A DNA stretch of 64,000 nucleotides from Orientallactaga sibirica (GCA_036365145.1 JAEOAD010000004.1:52665001-52729000); one strand, 5' to 3'. Shown: positions 1 to 13,202, counted from the first letter of the stretch. Notes: generated from the letters alone by a model not told the origin. Numbers and translations are program-made.

Positions 1-31
1 TGAAAATATACATGTTAAGTATTCATTTACT

Positions 32-190
32 ATAGGGCTAGGAGATTGCTCAGTGGTTAAAGGTGCTTGTTTGCAAAGCTTCCTAGCCCAGGTTTGATTT
101 ACCAGAACCATGTAAAGTCAGATGCAGCAGCATCAAGAAGCTGGGGCACACTCACTCCCTCTCTCTCTAATAAATAAATAATACTTAAAA
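32..190 (+). mobile_element. tRNA-headed T+ SINE (jerboa-type)
   Basis: The head resembles GGGCTGGAGAGATGGCTCAG with an A-box-like segment. A short body follows, then a (TC)n stretch and a tail of repeated AATAAATAAAT. It is a diverged member of the family that recurs about 21 times in this window. The middle of the body is shorter than in other copies. Confidence 0.75.
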
Positions 191-690
191 ATATTCATTT
201 AATGTAATCTAAATTATTTTCCTTTACTGGAAATTTTTTATTTATTGCAGTCAGAGAGATCATCAACAAATGCAAATCTGGTTAGATTATGAAGTAGTTA
301 ACTGGATTCAGTGATTTTTCTGAACTTAAGACAAGGTCCGGATTTCATTTTGTAACCATGAGGTTCAATCTGAGTGGCTCTCCACTGAGTTCTTTTTCAT
401 CTTTACACTTTTGCTTGTCTTAACTCTGGGCATTTCAATGTTTTGTTTCTTCTATAAGAATTTTTCACTGCCCCTTTTCTTAGCTAAATCCAATGCACCT
501 CTTAGCTTTTCCTGTAGCCAACATTTCTAACACTCCTAACTTTGATGGATTAGAACTTTTTAGGTACTTCTGCAGTGTATGTAATTCAATCTCATGCTTG
601 CCTTTTAATTTCTATACTCAGCATATTCCATACTCCATATAGAAAAGGACCATGTACTTCTGGTTGAACAAAAGCATGGAATGTGCTCAA
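191..690. other. Unique AT-rich non-coding stretch
   Basis: No ORF, repeat family or regulatory site could be recognised. The composition is AT-rich with no simple repeats. Confidence 0.6.
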
Positions 691-691
691 T

Positions 692-762
692 ATCTTCTTG
701 GGTGAGTTAAATAATTTCCCAAGTTAACCTCAGTTTCCACATGTCAAAAATGAGGAGATGGT
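692..762 (+). mobile_element. MIR SINE fragment
   Basis: The segment reads like the MIR core and tail: a 'gggtgagttaaataatttcc' stretch, then 'cctcagtttccacatgt' and a 'aaaatgagga' end. These match the order in the mammalian-wide MIR consensus (TTGGGCAAGTTACTTAACCT, then CCTCAGTTTCCTCATCTGTAAAATGGGGA). It is old and strongly diverged. Confidence 0.55.
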
Positions 763-782
763 CAGTATGCTAGCACCTGTGT

Positions 783-1115
783 AACAAGGCTGGAGAGATG
801 GCTCTGTGGCTCTCAGTGGTTGCTGTGCAAGCCTTATCACTGGTGGTGGGATTCCCAGAAACCATATGGAGATGCACCTCCAATAGTGTATTTATCTGTA
901 ATCTCAACGCACCCTTGACAAGTAAAGACAAAGTACAGTCCTGAAGCTTGCATGGCAGCCTGGCATTCTCAGAAGCAATAGTCATTGGTTCAAACATGGT
1001 GAAAGGGGAGGTTCGACACCCTGAGGTTCTTCTCTGATCTCTGCAATGTGCACTGTGGAATGTATATCACAACCCCCCCCCACACACACACAAACACCAT
1101 ACTAGCACACATAGG
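783..1115 (+). mobile_element. B4/ID-type rodent SINE
   Basis: An ID-like head (GGCTGGAGAGATGGCTCTG) is followed by a B4-style body. The body ends in the typical 'gttcttctctgatctctgcaa' segment and a (CA)n tail near 1079-1095. The minus-strand ORF over it is a by-product of the repeat. Confidence 0.65.
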
Positions 1116-3300
1116 GACGATCACAAACATTTAAATAACACCACTACAGTAGGAATTTGTGATAGGCTACATGGTAACTATCCATCCCCTCACATACACT
1201 CTTCAGTATGTGTTTCCTTTCATCTGCATCCACAGAGAAGTGTGGTGAATGACATAGGGAGGATAGAAGTACAAGAGAAACCAAATGGAGTCACCTCCTA
1301 GCAAACTCACATTTCCTGGGCTAGATTTAGGTGACTATAGAGAAAGAGGTGGTGGTGGCAGATAGCACTGTGCCTGCGTAATTAAGGCTGCACTGAGATT
1401 GTAAAGAGATCTTTCTGCCCTTTCTATGGGACCCTGTATTTTGTGACTCTCTGAGGAATGAGCTATTGAGTTTACCAGGTTTAGGTTGTAGGGATTTATT
1501 TTAAAGCTACACCTGGCAGTTAGAGAGGAAGTGGTTATCTCATGGGGATACAAAACTAGTGAACAGAACATGCCAGTCTCTGCAGAGAACAGAACTAGAT
1601 TTAAGGACATGTAAGGGACTTGTGCTTTACTGCTCTCCATTTCTGTGTTCAGATAATGACACTGCAAGACAGTACTAGGGACTTTTGCTTGTTTGTTTTG
1701 GCCTTCTCCATTCTGTACTTACAGCTAATAGGCTTTCTTACCCTGGATTCTGTATTTCCTTTTCACTCTGGGAAACATTTACTTATTCAAAGCACCTACT
1801 TAGAGTGAGTTATCTTCATTTGACATTTATATTAAATTCTGACCCTGTGCTTCTGTAAAGTTTTGCTATACCTACAAATTAATTCCTTCAAATGATTCAA
1901 TATTCATTAAACTCTCCTATTATTCAAGTATACTGCTTGGGTATAATCTTAATAGCTAAATGCTATACATACACATCTCCCTGCACTGCAAATTCTTGTC
2001 TTCTAACAACACTTGTGCTACAATTGTGTTGGAAGTAGCAGAGACTAGACCTGGGTTAGAGTTCTAGTAGTTATCATTGTGATATTACCTTGAAATCAGC
2101 AAAATGCATGAGAATATTGAAATATTGAGAGTCTCTGGCTCTTATTCTGCCTGTCTGTTGCTGGCAGTCTTCTCCCATATGTTGTCGTGAAGTATACTCT
2201 CTATCCTGTACCTTAAGTGCACGCTCCTTAATCCCATCTCCACACAGGTCCACCTGTCTTCATTGGTGGTGAATGGTTTCTGCCGGAACTTAACTTATAG
2301 GGTGAGAGTACATGTTAATTAAGGCTCATTATGTCTTCATAATGTGTCTGCTTTAAACAGTGGGTTCTAGTCACACTAACCAAACTCCTGACAAAGCATC
2401 GCTGTTGATATTTCAAACTTGTTTTTCAGGATAATGGACAAGGCATTTTACCATAAGGTAGACTTCTAAAACCTACCTCCTAGCCCCCAAAATCTATATG
2501 GTATATTGAAAGTATTTGGGAATACTTTCTTGAAACTACACCCTGAAGAGCAATAAACCCAAGTCATTTCTGTCTTTATACACATTTAAAGAAAGAGCAT
2601 GATGAATATTAAATATCATGAAATTATTAACAAATAATACTCATTAAAACTTAAAATACTGCAGAGTCCTCTCTTGTATTTGACATTATAAAGCAGGAAT
2701 CTCAGGGAAGACCTTGAAATGGGCTAGAAGCATCATCAGTGATAGCTGTGTAAGTAAAGAAACAAATTCAATTACAGCACTTATTGTTCCCGCCATTCCA
2801 CTTAGTACTGTTTTGCCTTAAATATGAAGACATTTATTGCCTTGTACTCTAAAACACTCCACTGTTGGAATCATTGGTTGCTATGAGGGCAGCGGTGCCT
2901 TCACAAACAATGGACACCTCAAACATTAGTGCTTCTCAGCTGTCATTCTCTTGTCATGGCTTTGTTTAAAGGGTTTGGGGTTCTCTTTTCATTACATATG
3001 CATAACTTCCATTAGCGTTAATCACATGCTCCATTTTAGAGCTGTTTTGGCCCCTCCGGTTAAATGGGCGTTTAAGCAGTTTTTAATGCATTATATGTAC
3101 TTATTTTTTAAACTAGTATTATATGCCCAATTGACTGGAATGAATACAAAGTCCATCAGGTGAATACAGATTTATAATTGCTTTTAAAGCATGTATTATT
3201 TACTTGCCCAACCATGACAGCCCTTTTGGAGTCATTCCAGCTGAAATGGAAATACATGTATATGTCAATACTAAATAAACCTTCATGAAATCTAGCAAGG
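1116..3300. other. Unique non-coding stretch
   Basis: About 2.2 kb of AT-rich sequence without a recognisable repeat family. Short ORFs on both strands (for example 1335-1667 minus) lack similarity that I recognise and show no coding character. A 3000-3110 segment has less repetitive, regulatory-looking sequence with an ATATGCATAA octamer-like word, but nothing firm. Confidence 0.55.
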
Positions 3301-3306
3301 TTCTCT

Positions 3307-3329
3307 CAGATAAGCTTAAAGCTTATCTG
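3307..3329. promoter_or_regulatory. Perfect 23-bp palindrome carrying two GATA motifs
   Basis: The arms CAGATAAGCTT and AAGCTTATCTG are perfect reverse complements separated by one base. Each arm holds AGATAAG, the GATA-factor consensus WGATAR, in opposite orientations. The sequence is clear, but function is inferred only from the motif. Confidence 0.4.
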
Positions 3330-4497
3330 GCTAATGATTTCCTTTCAATCCCTCTCTTTTTGTAAACAAATTCTCAAAATCTTGTTCACTATTTTTAGCT
3401 TCTATTATCATTGGTGAACCAGATGAAAGCTACACAATGCTTCATTTGATTCAACTGAATATAACAAATTCAGCAACATATACTGTACAGACTTAGTATT
3501 AAAGATTGATACTGAAGAGGAGTTGGCCAATAGTTTTCAAGCCAGGCCTAATTGACCCACACAAACAGTAGAGTTACATAAATAATTTGTATTAAAAATT
3601 AACTAAAATTTACAAACACTAGTCTCAAAGGAAGTTAAATATATTTTTCTCCTCTTTTTCAGACATAAGCTCTACTCTGCTGTACTTTCATAAGAAGTAA
3701 TCATGTTCTATAGCTGTTTTTATTTGGATGTATAGAAGTAAGCTAAAATTATTGTCCAAGAATTTAACTTATTTTCTATATTTTTAGTATTGTCATTTTT
3801 TACTACAATAATACATCAACTGTATGTTAAGACATTAGAATTTATTTGTTTAGTGTTTAAAGGTCAAGATCCATTACAAAAATGTAGGCAGCTTGTTCAG
3901 ACCCTATGCCAGATGCTGTTGATTTTAACATAACATGCCTTCTGTGGCAGAGTGAAATTCTTGTTAGCTTTGAGAAGGTAATGTGTTGCTTATTGTCAGA
4001 CATGCATAGCATAGAGAACTGAGTGAAATTTAAGAGTGTTCAAGGTTCAAAAGTATGTTATGAAGACTCTGCCATTTTTAGTTCAAAAATGAATGCACAG
4101 CAGAAACTGTATTCACTGATGTAGCCACAGAAAAACCCTTGCCCTTCTCCAGGCATGTGGAGACTGTTACCAGACCCTGATGTTGTCTGGAGCTCTTACT
4201 GTAAGATATGAGTTCAGCCTGAGATTCCAGTTTGTAGGGTCTGTCTGTGTGACAGGACTCAGCCCAATGTGCTGTTACTGGTTGTGGTTATCAATGTTTT
4301 CCAAGGCAGCATTAGTTTCTAGGTGTTGGCATCATTATAAGCCTTCCATGGAGGGAAGTTCTGGTAATGTGGTTCAGAAACTAGACAGTGATAGGTTGAG
4401 TACAATCACTTATGTAAAGCTCACCTTCATAAAACATATCCTTCAGAAATTATGGAGTAAGATGACATGTGACTCTATGTTGAAATTCTTGTTTGCT
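3330..4497. other. Unique non-coding stretch
   Basis: AT-rich sequence with no repeat family recognised. A plus-strand ORF of 131 codons at 4180-4575 has no family resemblance, and its 3' end runs into a SINE fragment. I regard it as a chance ORF. Confidence 0.5.
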
Positions 4498-4567
4498 TTT
4501 CATTTTTTTCTGTCCTGGGACTTGAACCCAAGGATTTGGAACAGGCTAGGCAAGTACTGCACTGTTT
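4498..4567 (-). mobile_element. ID/B4-like SINE head fragment
   Basis: Words such as 'gggacttgaacccaagga' and 'ggctaggcaagtactgcac' match the antisense of the rodent ID/B4 tRNA-like head, which reads GGCAAGCACTCTACCACTGAG in this orientation. It is short and diverged. Confidence 0.5.
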
Positions 4568-6454
4568 CATGTTAAAATTTTCAACACTGGATAAATTGGC
4601 AACTCAGCAATCTATTTTATCTGTATTATTTAATTATAGATTAATGCGATTGCATGCCTGGTGTCAGAGGCTGCTAACAGCATTACATACACATATACAC
4701 CTTTCCTCTTTTTAAGTTTTCCTATTTAATTTCCTTAAGTCTGTCCCTCCTTCATTTATCCATACATTTATCTCTCCCCATCTCTTCTTCTTCTGACTGT
4801 AGACTTGTTATATATTTCTCTGTGAATTGAGCTCTGAAATCTGAACCTTCATGTTTTAATAAGAAACACACACACACACACACACAGTGATATTCAAATC
4901 TAATAAGGGTGGTTAAGCTTCAGCAATGGTTTGAATTTTTAAAATTTTATTTAATATGAGCATGTCTACATGTGTGCTAACCTTTACCAGTAGCAAGATT
5001 TTTTTCTTAAATTGAAGAAAGAAACTTCCTTGCAGAATCAAAATGATTCTTTTAAAAAATTATTAGAATTCTAACATGCACTTTTTCAGAGTACCTTGTT
5101 TAAATATATGCATTTTAAAGAATATGAATTATGTAGTTAATAAATCCCATATAATAACAACATTATGTATGGAAGTAATAACTTAACCACAGATTAAGAT
5201 GTACTATCAGCATCATTCTTAAATCCAACCAAAAGTATAATTTGCCAAGAAATAAAATAATCTTTTATGTGAGATTGTTAAAAGAGTATAAAATATTTAC
5301 ATGGCATTTCCTCTTCATTTTTATTTTAAAAGAACTTTAAAAATTATTCATAATGTAAAGAATATCTCTAAAGAAGAGTATTTAATTATTTTTAACCTTT
5401 GACATCATCAGCATATTTTCTTTATTATTTTATAAGCAACTTAGTTCTTGTTCCACAGTGCAATGTCCTTTGCGAATGAGCACACATTCAGGTCCCCACA
5501 GCATAATTACAAAGATTAACTGACCTGGATCATTAATTAACACACTTGAAGAACTCAGTAAACTTTATCAGAGAGGTGAGTAGTCATGTGACAGCAACTG
5601 TGACATTTTCTTTTTAGTTGCTATTTTTGTTTGTATTTTAAAATTGTTTCCTATTCCCCGGCTATTTTCTACTTGAAAGGCAGTATTACTAAAGTGTATT
5701 ATTAGAAATAAACTACTTCCACATTTAGTGATCTCTTGAAATACCCAACCATATCACTAATTGGAATAAACTCTAGGTTTTACTGATCTCTTATATTAGA
5801 AAGGCAATAGGCAGACAAATACCTTTCTCCACATACCCTCCATGTTGCTATTAAAGTGAAACAGGTAAATAAAAAAAAAACATCAACAGCTAGGCAGTGC
5901 TGCAGTTGTATTTCTGAGAAAAAATAGACAAAACTTTGGTTTTTAAATGTTTATTGATATTAACAACTTGTGCTTCTGTCCTCTGTAATGCAGTGAATGT
6001 GGATTCAATGAGAACTTAACTGGCAACATGAGAATAAAACAAGTGAGTCCTTCCCATCTAAATTAATGCTTTACAAAACAAAATTAAAAAAATTAAGTGA
6101 TGTGTGACTAAAAAAAGGACATTTTCACCATATTTCTCCCTACTTTCTTCTTTTAAAAGCAGATATTGCAATACACATATTTCTATAAAGGTACACATCC
6201 TTAAAATAGCTTGCTGTGTTCTTAAACATTTCTCAAGGTTTATTTGTTACAATATCTACCAACAAATATCTATCAACAAAAACTACCCAGCTAATTCAAA
6301 GGAAAAAAAAAATCAGTGTGCTTTGGCAGAGATAGCCTCAAAAAGAATTTTCTTTTTGAGCAATAAGGAGATGCATTCTGGATTTCAGGAAAGATGAACT
6401 GCAGATGCATTTTAAGGAGCTGGAGTATTATGCCTAGTGCTGTTTCAGACGCCC

Positions 6455-6455
<1 letters not shown>
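4568..6455. other. Unique AT-rich stretch with one (CA) run
   Basis: Nothing recognisable apart from a (CA)11 run at 4866-4887. Several A/T-rich words and short ORFs are present, none convincing. Confidence 0.55.

Positions 6456-6493
<38 letters not shown>
6456..6493. repeat. (CA)n microsatellite
   Basis: An uninterrupted CA dinucleotide run of about 38 bp. ORFs across it are artefacts of the repeat. Confidence 0.95.
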
Positions 6494-6497
<4 letters not shown>

Positions 6498-7960
6498 CTC
6501 ACATACACACACTGCAGTGAACTGATTTCATGTTAGAAAACTGTCCTAAATACACAGTGACGGAAGCACAATGTGAAGGGAGGCCGAGCTATCTGCTCTC
6601 CCCCGTGCGACCACAGACACTCCCAGGCTCTGCATTGTTTCCCAAGATCAAGACCAAGACCAAGACCATGCCAGTGGTCCTGGGGCTGCCTTGCAAGTAC
6701 ATTCTAGTTTGATAAATGCAGACTCATGGGCCTCCAGGCAGGTATGTCTTCATGCAGAACCAATTTATTGAATATTTAGTTTATATGGAATAAAGAATTT
6801 GGAAACACTGTCTGCATCTTTCCTGGTTAAATAAACAACATGGTGAATGTTGTGATTAGCCCAGGTTAAGGCATATGAGTGTGGAAAGAGATTAGAGGTG
6901 CTTTCACTTGGGGTCACCAGCTTGGCAGGTACTTTCCTAATTTCCTTGCATGGTACAATGAAGGGCTGAGAAGAAGCTGGTGATATAACAAAGCAGGATT
7001 CCTATATATCTTTATTGACCATGACACAATAAAATCAAGGAATGCACGTAATTAAGTGCTATAGCTCAAAGCATCTTTGAAGTCAGAATTCGGCTGATTT
7101 TTTTTTATTTTATGTGATTGCTTACAGATTAGTTCTCTATTTGCTCCTAAAGAATATACTTAAACACTCAATCAATGAATAACCTACAGCAGTTTGTTGT
7201 AGATTCAATAATGGGGAATGGTGCATTGTACCAGGATAGTCAGATATACCCATAGGGAGTGTCAGTGGTCAAAATGCTTCCATTGCCAGAAGGTAGTCTG
7301 AAAATGGTCTGGAAATTCAATACAGCATTGACCCTGCACTGTATACTTGATCCACACTCAGTTTCTCAAGCAAATTTGAAGTTTAACAAAAAGCCATTTA
7401 AAAGAAGCTAAGAAATTTTAAGCATTTTTGAATGAGATTTTCCTTTTTGCTTATAAAATGGTTTTAAATGTACGAGCTTAAATGTGCTACATAGCAAAAA
7501 TCTAATCATTTTATTTCAGAATGAATGTATCTAATACTATTTTATTTTAAAAATAACAATATAATATTTTAAAATAATTTAAAATGTTTATAATTACATA
7601 ATATTTGCATTTGTGTAAGTATAGTTAAATGATGATCTAGCTGACCCTCCTAATATCCAATTATCAAACAAGAAATACCCATTCATAAGCATATATCTTG
7701 TGATGTCTGTGATTTCTATTATACTTTTTTGTTTTTAAATTTATCAGTGGATTAAGAGTAAGATTATTTGCCCAATTTCTAAGGAAACAGTTAAAGCCAC
7801 TTACCAAATGTCATACGAGTGTGTTTCCTTTTTATTATATTCTTAGAACTACTGGCTTTTTTTGGTTAAAATACATACCTACTTTACACTGTATAATTAT
7901 TAGCTGTTTTCATTTGTATCCTCATTTCAAATTATTTAAAAATGATAATTTTGTTAGTCT
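6494..7960. other. Unique AT-rich non-coding stretch
   Basis: No repeat or gene recognised. There is a short GA/CC motif run near 6646-6668 (repeated 'aagaccaag') and a very AT-rich stretch near 7540-7600. Confidence 0.55.
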
Positions 7961-7964
7961 AAAA

Positions 7965-8012
7965 CTGGAATGAGATTTATTATTATTATTATTATTTTTT
8001 GAGAGAGAGAAA

Positions 8013-8067
<55 letters not shown>

Positions 8068-8226
8068 TGCCAGGGCCTTTCAGCTGCTGGGAATGAACTC
8101 CAAACACATGTGCCCCCTTGAGTGCATGTGCATCACTGTGTCTCTGACTACTTGTGACTTGAAGATTGGAACACATGTTCTTAGGCTTCGCCGACAGGCA
8201 CTTTAACCACTAAGCTGACTCTCCAT
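7965..8226 (-). mobile_element. tRNA-headed T+ SINE with expanded GA tract
   Basis: Read on the minus strand it gives the head 'tggagagtcagcttagtgg', the body, then the (TC)n stretch and an AATAATAAT tail. The family's (TC)n stretch has grown to about 45 bp (8015-8060 as GA on the plus strand). Confidence 0.8.
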
Positions 8227-8502
8227 GAATGAAATTTAAAATTAGAATTCCTAATAATAAAAAACACAACACAAGTTGATTAATTCTTAAATTGGGGAAA
8301 TAAACATTTCTTGTCATGTTCACACACATTGAGTTCCTTTGTAGAGCTTCCATAAATGAAAATGTACACTACAATGGCATCATTCAGGTATTTTGTAGTG
8401 TTTTGCATGTGTTAGGTTTGTTGTTTTTAAAATTGTAAAGATACCAAGAGTATACTTCTATATTTTACAGAAAATGGTATATCTGAATATAATGTCTTTG
8501 CA

Positions 8503-8504
<2 letters not shown>
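8227..8504. other. Unique AT-rich stretch
   Basis: No repeat or gene recognised between the SINE and the TA repeat. Confidence 0.5.

Positions 8505-8548
<44 letters not shown>
8505..8548. repeat. (TA)n microsatellite
   Basis: About 22 TA units without interruption. The run is self-complementary and flanked by 'cattca' and 'gaa'. ORFs reading through it are artefacts. Confidence 0.95.
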
Positions 8549-8551
<3 letters not shown>

Positions 8552-8747
8552 GAATATATTTTCAATATTTTTGTAAATATGCATATACAATACAAGTTCA
8601 ATGCATTTTGGAAGCAGATACTGAAATCTGTCACTAATAGTAATTTATTCAACTAATGTGGACCAATCACAGAACAATTTTGTGATGTTGCTGACAAAGA
8701 AATTGCCCAAAATCTTGACACATAGCATCTTGTTGATTTTATTCTTT

Positions 8748-8873
8748 TGTTTTTTTTCTTAAGGAAGGGTCTCACTCTAGCCCTTGCTGACCGGGAACTC
8801 ACTCTGTAGCACAGGCTGACCTCAGCCTCCCCTTATTGCTGGGATTAAGGCATCAGTCACCAGATCCAGCTTG
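8748..8873 (-). mobile_element. B1 (7SL-derived) SINE
   Basis: Poly-T, then 'aagggtctcactctagccc', 'ctcagcctcc' and 'tgctgggattaagg' are the antisense landmarks of B1. The distal 'ggcatggtgg' end is degraded. Confidence 0.75.
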
Positions 8874-9700
8874 ATTTGTTTTTTAAACTTGCCTAGCATT
8901 GAATGCACAATCCATGGCCTCAGCCTCTTCAGTCCTGGTGCGGCTTTTCACAAATGGCATTTGTAATGTAAGATTTCAATACTGCATGATGATGACAATA
9001 CTTTAAATGTTACCTTTTCTTCACATTGGTTACAAGCTAACCTTTTTAAAATTAAAAAAAAATCATATATAAAGCTACTTCTTAGAGATGTTGCTTTACA
9101 TCTCATGGCTTATTATTTAATGCAGTTTTTAAACATATCCTTACAGAATATGCCTAAGAAAAATACTGCTAATCTAATTATCAATAGTGATATGGTGGCA
9201 TAATATGTATTAACTAATGTGGGTTTGAATGAGGAAATTCCAATGAATTATTGTATTTATTTATTGTGGATTTTCTTCTAAGTTGAACTATACTATACTA
9301 TGATTAACTGATTTTAATTTGCTTGAAAATTGAGGATATTTGCAGTAAATATGTTAATGCTTGCATATCAAGGACCCATCTGTATTGGACCTATGCAAAC
9401 TATCTGGAATTGGACTAGGCACATTAAAGAATGTGTAAATCCTGGCAAGTCTATCCTGCATTCTTCATTCATCATAAAGATTCTAATGTTTTGTACCTTT
9501 TCATGAACGAAGACTACATTTTCTAATTTGAGCAAACCAGCTGGGAAATTATAGTGTACCTTGAAAATAACACAGGCAACAGAACAAAATTTGCATAAGG
9601 ACTGAGCTCATGAGGGTTTAAGGACTAAAAGTGTGAGAACAATTTACTTGTAGACTAGCTCACAATTATAACCTGACAGTGGTAGTCCTACTGCCCAGTT
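8874..9700. other. Unique AT-rich stretch
   Basis: No repeat or gene recognised. Confidence 0.5.
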
Positions 9701-9704
9701 TTCC

Positions 9705-9822
9705 ACTTAAAACTACAGTCTCCTGAGGACAAGGTGTGCCTTTGTCCCTTCAGAGTTATTTCCCCAGTTCCAAGCACACCATAGGTGCCCTATAAACACT
9801 AGTGATATGAATGAGTAAAAAG
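9705..9822 (+). mobile_element. LINE L2 3'-end fragment
   Basis: It follows the layout of the L2 3' end: 'ctcctgaggacaaggtgtg', 'ttccccagttccaagcacac', 'ataggtgccctataaacac', then a repeated 'gaatgag'-like end. It is old and diverged, without coding potential. Confidence 0.6.
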
Positions 9823-9963
9823 CTATATTTTGTCTTTATTTCCACATTTAGTAAAGATATGCTATGCAATAATTTTGTGATTTCTGTTTTTCAATACTGA
9901 ACATTGAATCTAGTGGTTGTGAGCATGATAGGCATGCATTCTACTGTGCAGAAATATATATAT

Positions 9964-10062
9964 CATTTTGAGACAAGATCTTCTTACATTGCCCAAGCTG
10001 GTTTTGAGTTTGCAAATCTTCTACCTCAGCCTCCTGAGACACCAGGGATTATAGGTCTATAT
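9964..10062 (-). mobile_element. B1-like SINE fragment
   Basis: Landmarks are 'ttgagacaagatcttctta', 'gcccaagctggttttgag', 'cctcagcctcctgagac' and 'agggattataggt'. All are antisense B1/7SL words, and the element is old. Confidence 0.65.
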
Positions 10063-12314
10063 TATTAGTCTTAGCTATAGTACTTCTTTAAAATATTCAG
10101 AACATTTTATTTCATATACAAATACTTGAATAAACTTTCTAATTATTATAATTAACTGAAGTTAAAGAGTCAGGCTCGTTATATTGAGGATTTCAATCTT
10201 AATTTCCTCCCCTTGCCTTAATCTTGCTTGGTAGTATTATACCTAGCACAATATTCCTACCTCTATTGTGGGTCTTATGGGAGCTTAATGATTTTAATTT
10301 ATGAGTCGGCATTTTTTAGCTAATTCTATTGTTTTTAAACACATGCTTTGGCCATGGATGTTTGGCTGGGGTCTCTTCAGAAACATTTTATATAACTAGA
10401 AATTGCTGCCTGCTCTCCTTTGACTGATGTAAATATTTATTAAAAATATAGAAAAAGAAAATAACCTTTTTTATCCCCTGTACTACTTTTTTCTCTCTTT
10501 TTAAACCTAAAAGCATTTTGCTTTCTAGAGCTCTACAAAAGTTCAGTGCATAAAAGGTTAGGAGCCTGACTTTTTTCTGTCGTGTATATCTTTGAAAAAT
10601 TGGTTTATGAAGAGTCATACATCATGTAGCAGACATATGGGAATAGTTACAGATTAAGGTAAATAGACAAATTGAACTGCTTTAAATCATTTTCCTGGTT
10701 TCAGTTTTATGAAAGAGCTTATGAACAAAAGCTGACGTTAAGCAATCACAATGGGCTCTCCTATGTGCTTTAGACACTGGTAAAGACTTTAGTGTCAGGC
10801 AGCGTTGCATCACCAATAGTTACTTCAATTTGATTGGTGTCCAGATCTCAAAAATGTTACCTTGTCAAACCATAACCTTTTCCAAGTCTTTCATTTGTCA
10901 TTGTTTTGTAGATTATATCATTTATTTTACATTACCTGTATCAGAAAGCATGAATCATGGGTCATAAGATCTTTTTATTACATATTGGTTTGTTTTTGTT
11001 TTTTAAAATAAAATTAATACTGTAAGCATTTATGTTCCAAATGGACTAATCAAATATTTTGGAAGCAAGTTTGATTTCATGTTAACAAGTATTATTGTAA
11101 CTTTACCTAAGGAGACCTTTGGTTGCTTTTTGCTTAAAAAGACATTTCAGAACCATTAGGAGAACATTTTTAATAAATTGAGTAAATATACGAACTTTTC
11201 AGGAGCCTGTGGAGAGACGCTGGCTGCTGGACTTGAAGGTAGGTCTCAGGAATGTGCACAGTAGTATGGTGGCAAGCCCATACTCTTATGGAAACTGCTA
11301 TCAGATCTTTAATGTCCACAGAGGAGAGGAAGGTTTGTGATTTTTGTGGTCTCATTTGAAAGACCCCTACATAGTAACTGCATGGAACTCACTTTATCTA
11401 CCTCAGAAAGAAGAGGGCTTTGTAGCGCCTGTCCCTGCAAATCTAAGAAATTCTGTGAATATTTGCCTTCATATTCATGCAGTACCATCCTTTCCTTAAA
11501 AATAATAAAAATAACTAAGTCTATGATCATCAGATTGATACAGATGAAAACCTATTAACTTTTCATCACTGTCACAGCTGTCGTTCAAAGTGTAGACGCT
11601 CGTGGGGTGAGCTCGCTTCCCCTAGTAGCTGTGCCCAGTAGATGAAGATCTTTTACATACCTCTTTGTTGATTCACCTTTTTGAGCAGATGTGCATGGAT
11701 TCAGAACCATTGATGGCAAAAATGTAATTTAAGATGACGGTTAAATATTTGCACACAGATCTGTGAGCCTAACTTGTAAGACATCCAGCTAACAGGGGTT
11801 TCCACATTCTGAGTAATGAGACTGCTAGGGAAAAAAAAAAATTGTAGGAAATTTTAATCCAGTTCTTTCCAGAGCTGGATCTGAGTATGTGTGAGTGGAT
11901 TCTAGAGAGTATTTTGGGAATGCAAAATGCTCATTTTTGAATTGTCAGGAGAAAGAGACATAAGACATGATCTAATAAGATTTGTACAAACACCTCAGGA
12001 TACAGTTGTGGGAACATTTTCCTTAGTAAATTTGAGTAAAAGGGAGGAAAATATATTTTGATGAAATTCTGGCATTTTGGGGGGATAGGATATTTCTTTC
12101 CAACTGGGTGACTAGCAATTTTGCCGTGACTAGCAATTTTGCTGCTCTCTCACTCTCTTTAAATCATATCTCCAAGCACCCAACTTTTGGTGGTTGATAG
12201 TTTTGATTCAGGGTCTACTTAAATTCTGGATTTTTCTGGCTAGGTTAGCTAAATGATTTTTAAAATATTTATATAGTATATGTACACATGAAGCCTTACT
12301 ATAAATTCATGATT
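10063..12314. other. Unique non-coding stretch
   Basis: About 2.2 kb with no repeat family recognised. Overlapping short ORFs on both strands at 11170-11558 sit in slightly more GC-rich sequence but show no known protein signature. An imperfect local repeat of 'gactagcaattttgc' occurs at about 12110-12140. Confidence 0.5.
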
Positions 12315-12316
12315 TC

Positions 12317-12509
12317 TAATTTCTTTTTTAATATTTTATTTTTATCAGAGAGAGAGAGAATGGGTGCACCAGAGCCTCTAGCCACTTCAAACAAATTCCA
12401 GACACATGTGCCACCTTGTGCATCTGGCTTACATAGGTATTGGGGAATTGAAACTGGGTCCTCAGCCTTTGCAGGCAAGTACCTTAACCACTAAACCTTC
12501 TCTCTAGCC
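12317..12509 (-). mobile_element. tRNA-headed T+ SINE (jerboa-type)
   Basis: On the plus strand it reads tail, GA run, 'gggtgcaccagagcctctag', then 'gtaccttaaccactaaacc' and 'ctctctagcccc', the antisense of the tRNA-like head. It is close to full length. Confidence 0.85.
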
Positions 12510-13199
12510 CCATTGTTTCTACTTTCTTCATTGCATAATAAGACCATCAATGCAAAAAGATATATTCATTATTGAATATGTCTTCTCTGTACCTGCTGCC
12601 TTTTGCTGTGAGCTTCTGTTCCAGAATATAACCTAAACTAGTATATCGTAGACTTCCTTTCATTATTTTGAACAAGCTTATTTTAGTCAAATATATCAAG
12701 CCCATTATTTATTTGTAAAATGAAGGGAATGCAAAATTAGGAAAAATGATGAGTTAATTTGGTTGCACAGAATAAGGTTTTTATTCGCCACACTGTTACT
12801 GGAAACAATGTAAATTCAGTATTTTATTATACATTACGATACTGGGCATGAAATAGCCAATTCATGGTAAGATTTTTATCAGCTATTCCAGAAATTTAAA
12901 TAATAAAAATACATCCCAAAATATCCATAAAATTTGACAGTGCATCACTGAAGCAATACTAATAACATTCACATATTGGTGTAAGCTTAAAAGAAATCTT
13001 AGATCACTTAAAAATGTTTCTGGTATGCTTAATCATGGAATGATATGAAAACATTTTAAAGTTTAAGAGCGCATTTAGGTAATTTCTAGTGATAGATATG
13101 CTTTTAAAAGTTTCTTAATGTTGGCTATAAAGCAAGTGTCAATGAGCTTTAATAGTGTACAAATGACTTTTTCTGCCTTTCAAAGATATTTCAAAGCTG
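12510..13199. other. Unique AT-rich stretch
   Basis: No repeat or gene recognised. Confidence 0.5.
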
Positions 13200-13202
13200 T
13201 GG

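Noticed and set aside
4180..4575. 131-codon plus-strand ORF
   Set aside because: No recognisable family. It runs into an ID/B4 fragment, and the length is plausible by chance in 64 kb read in six frames.
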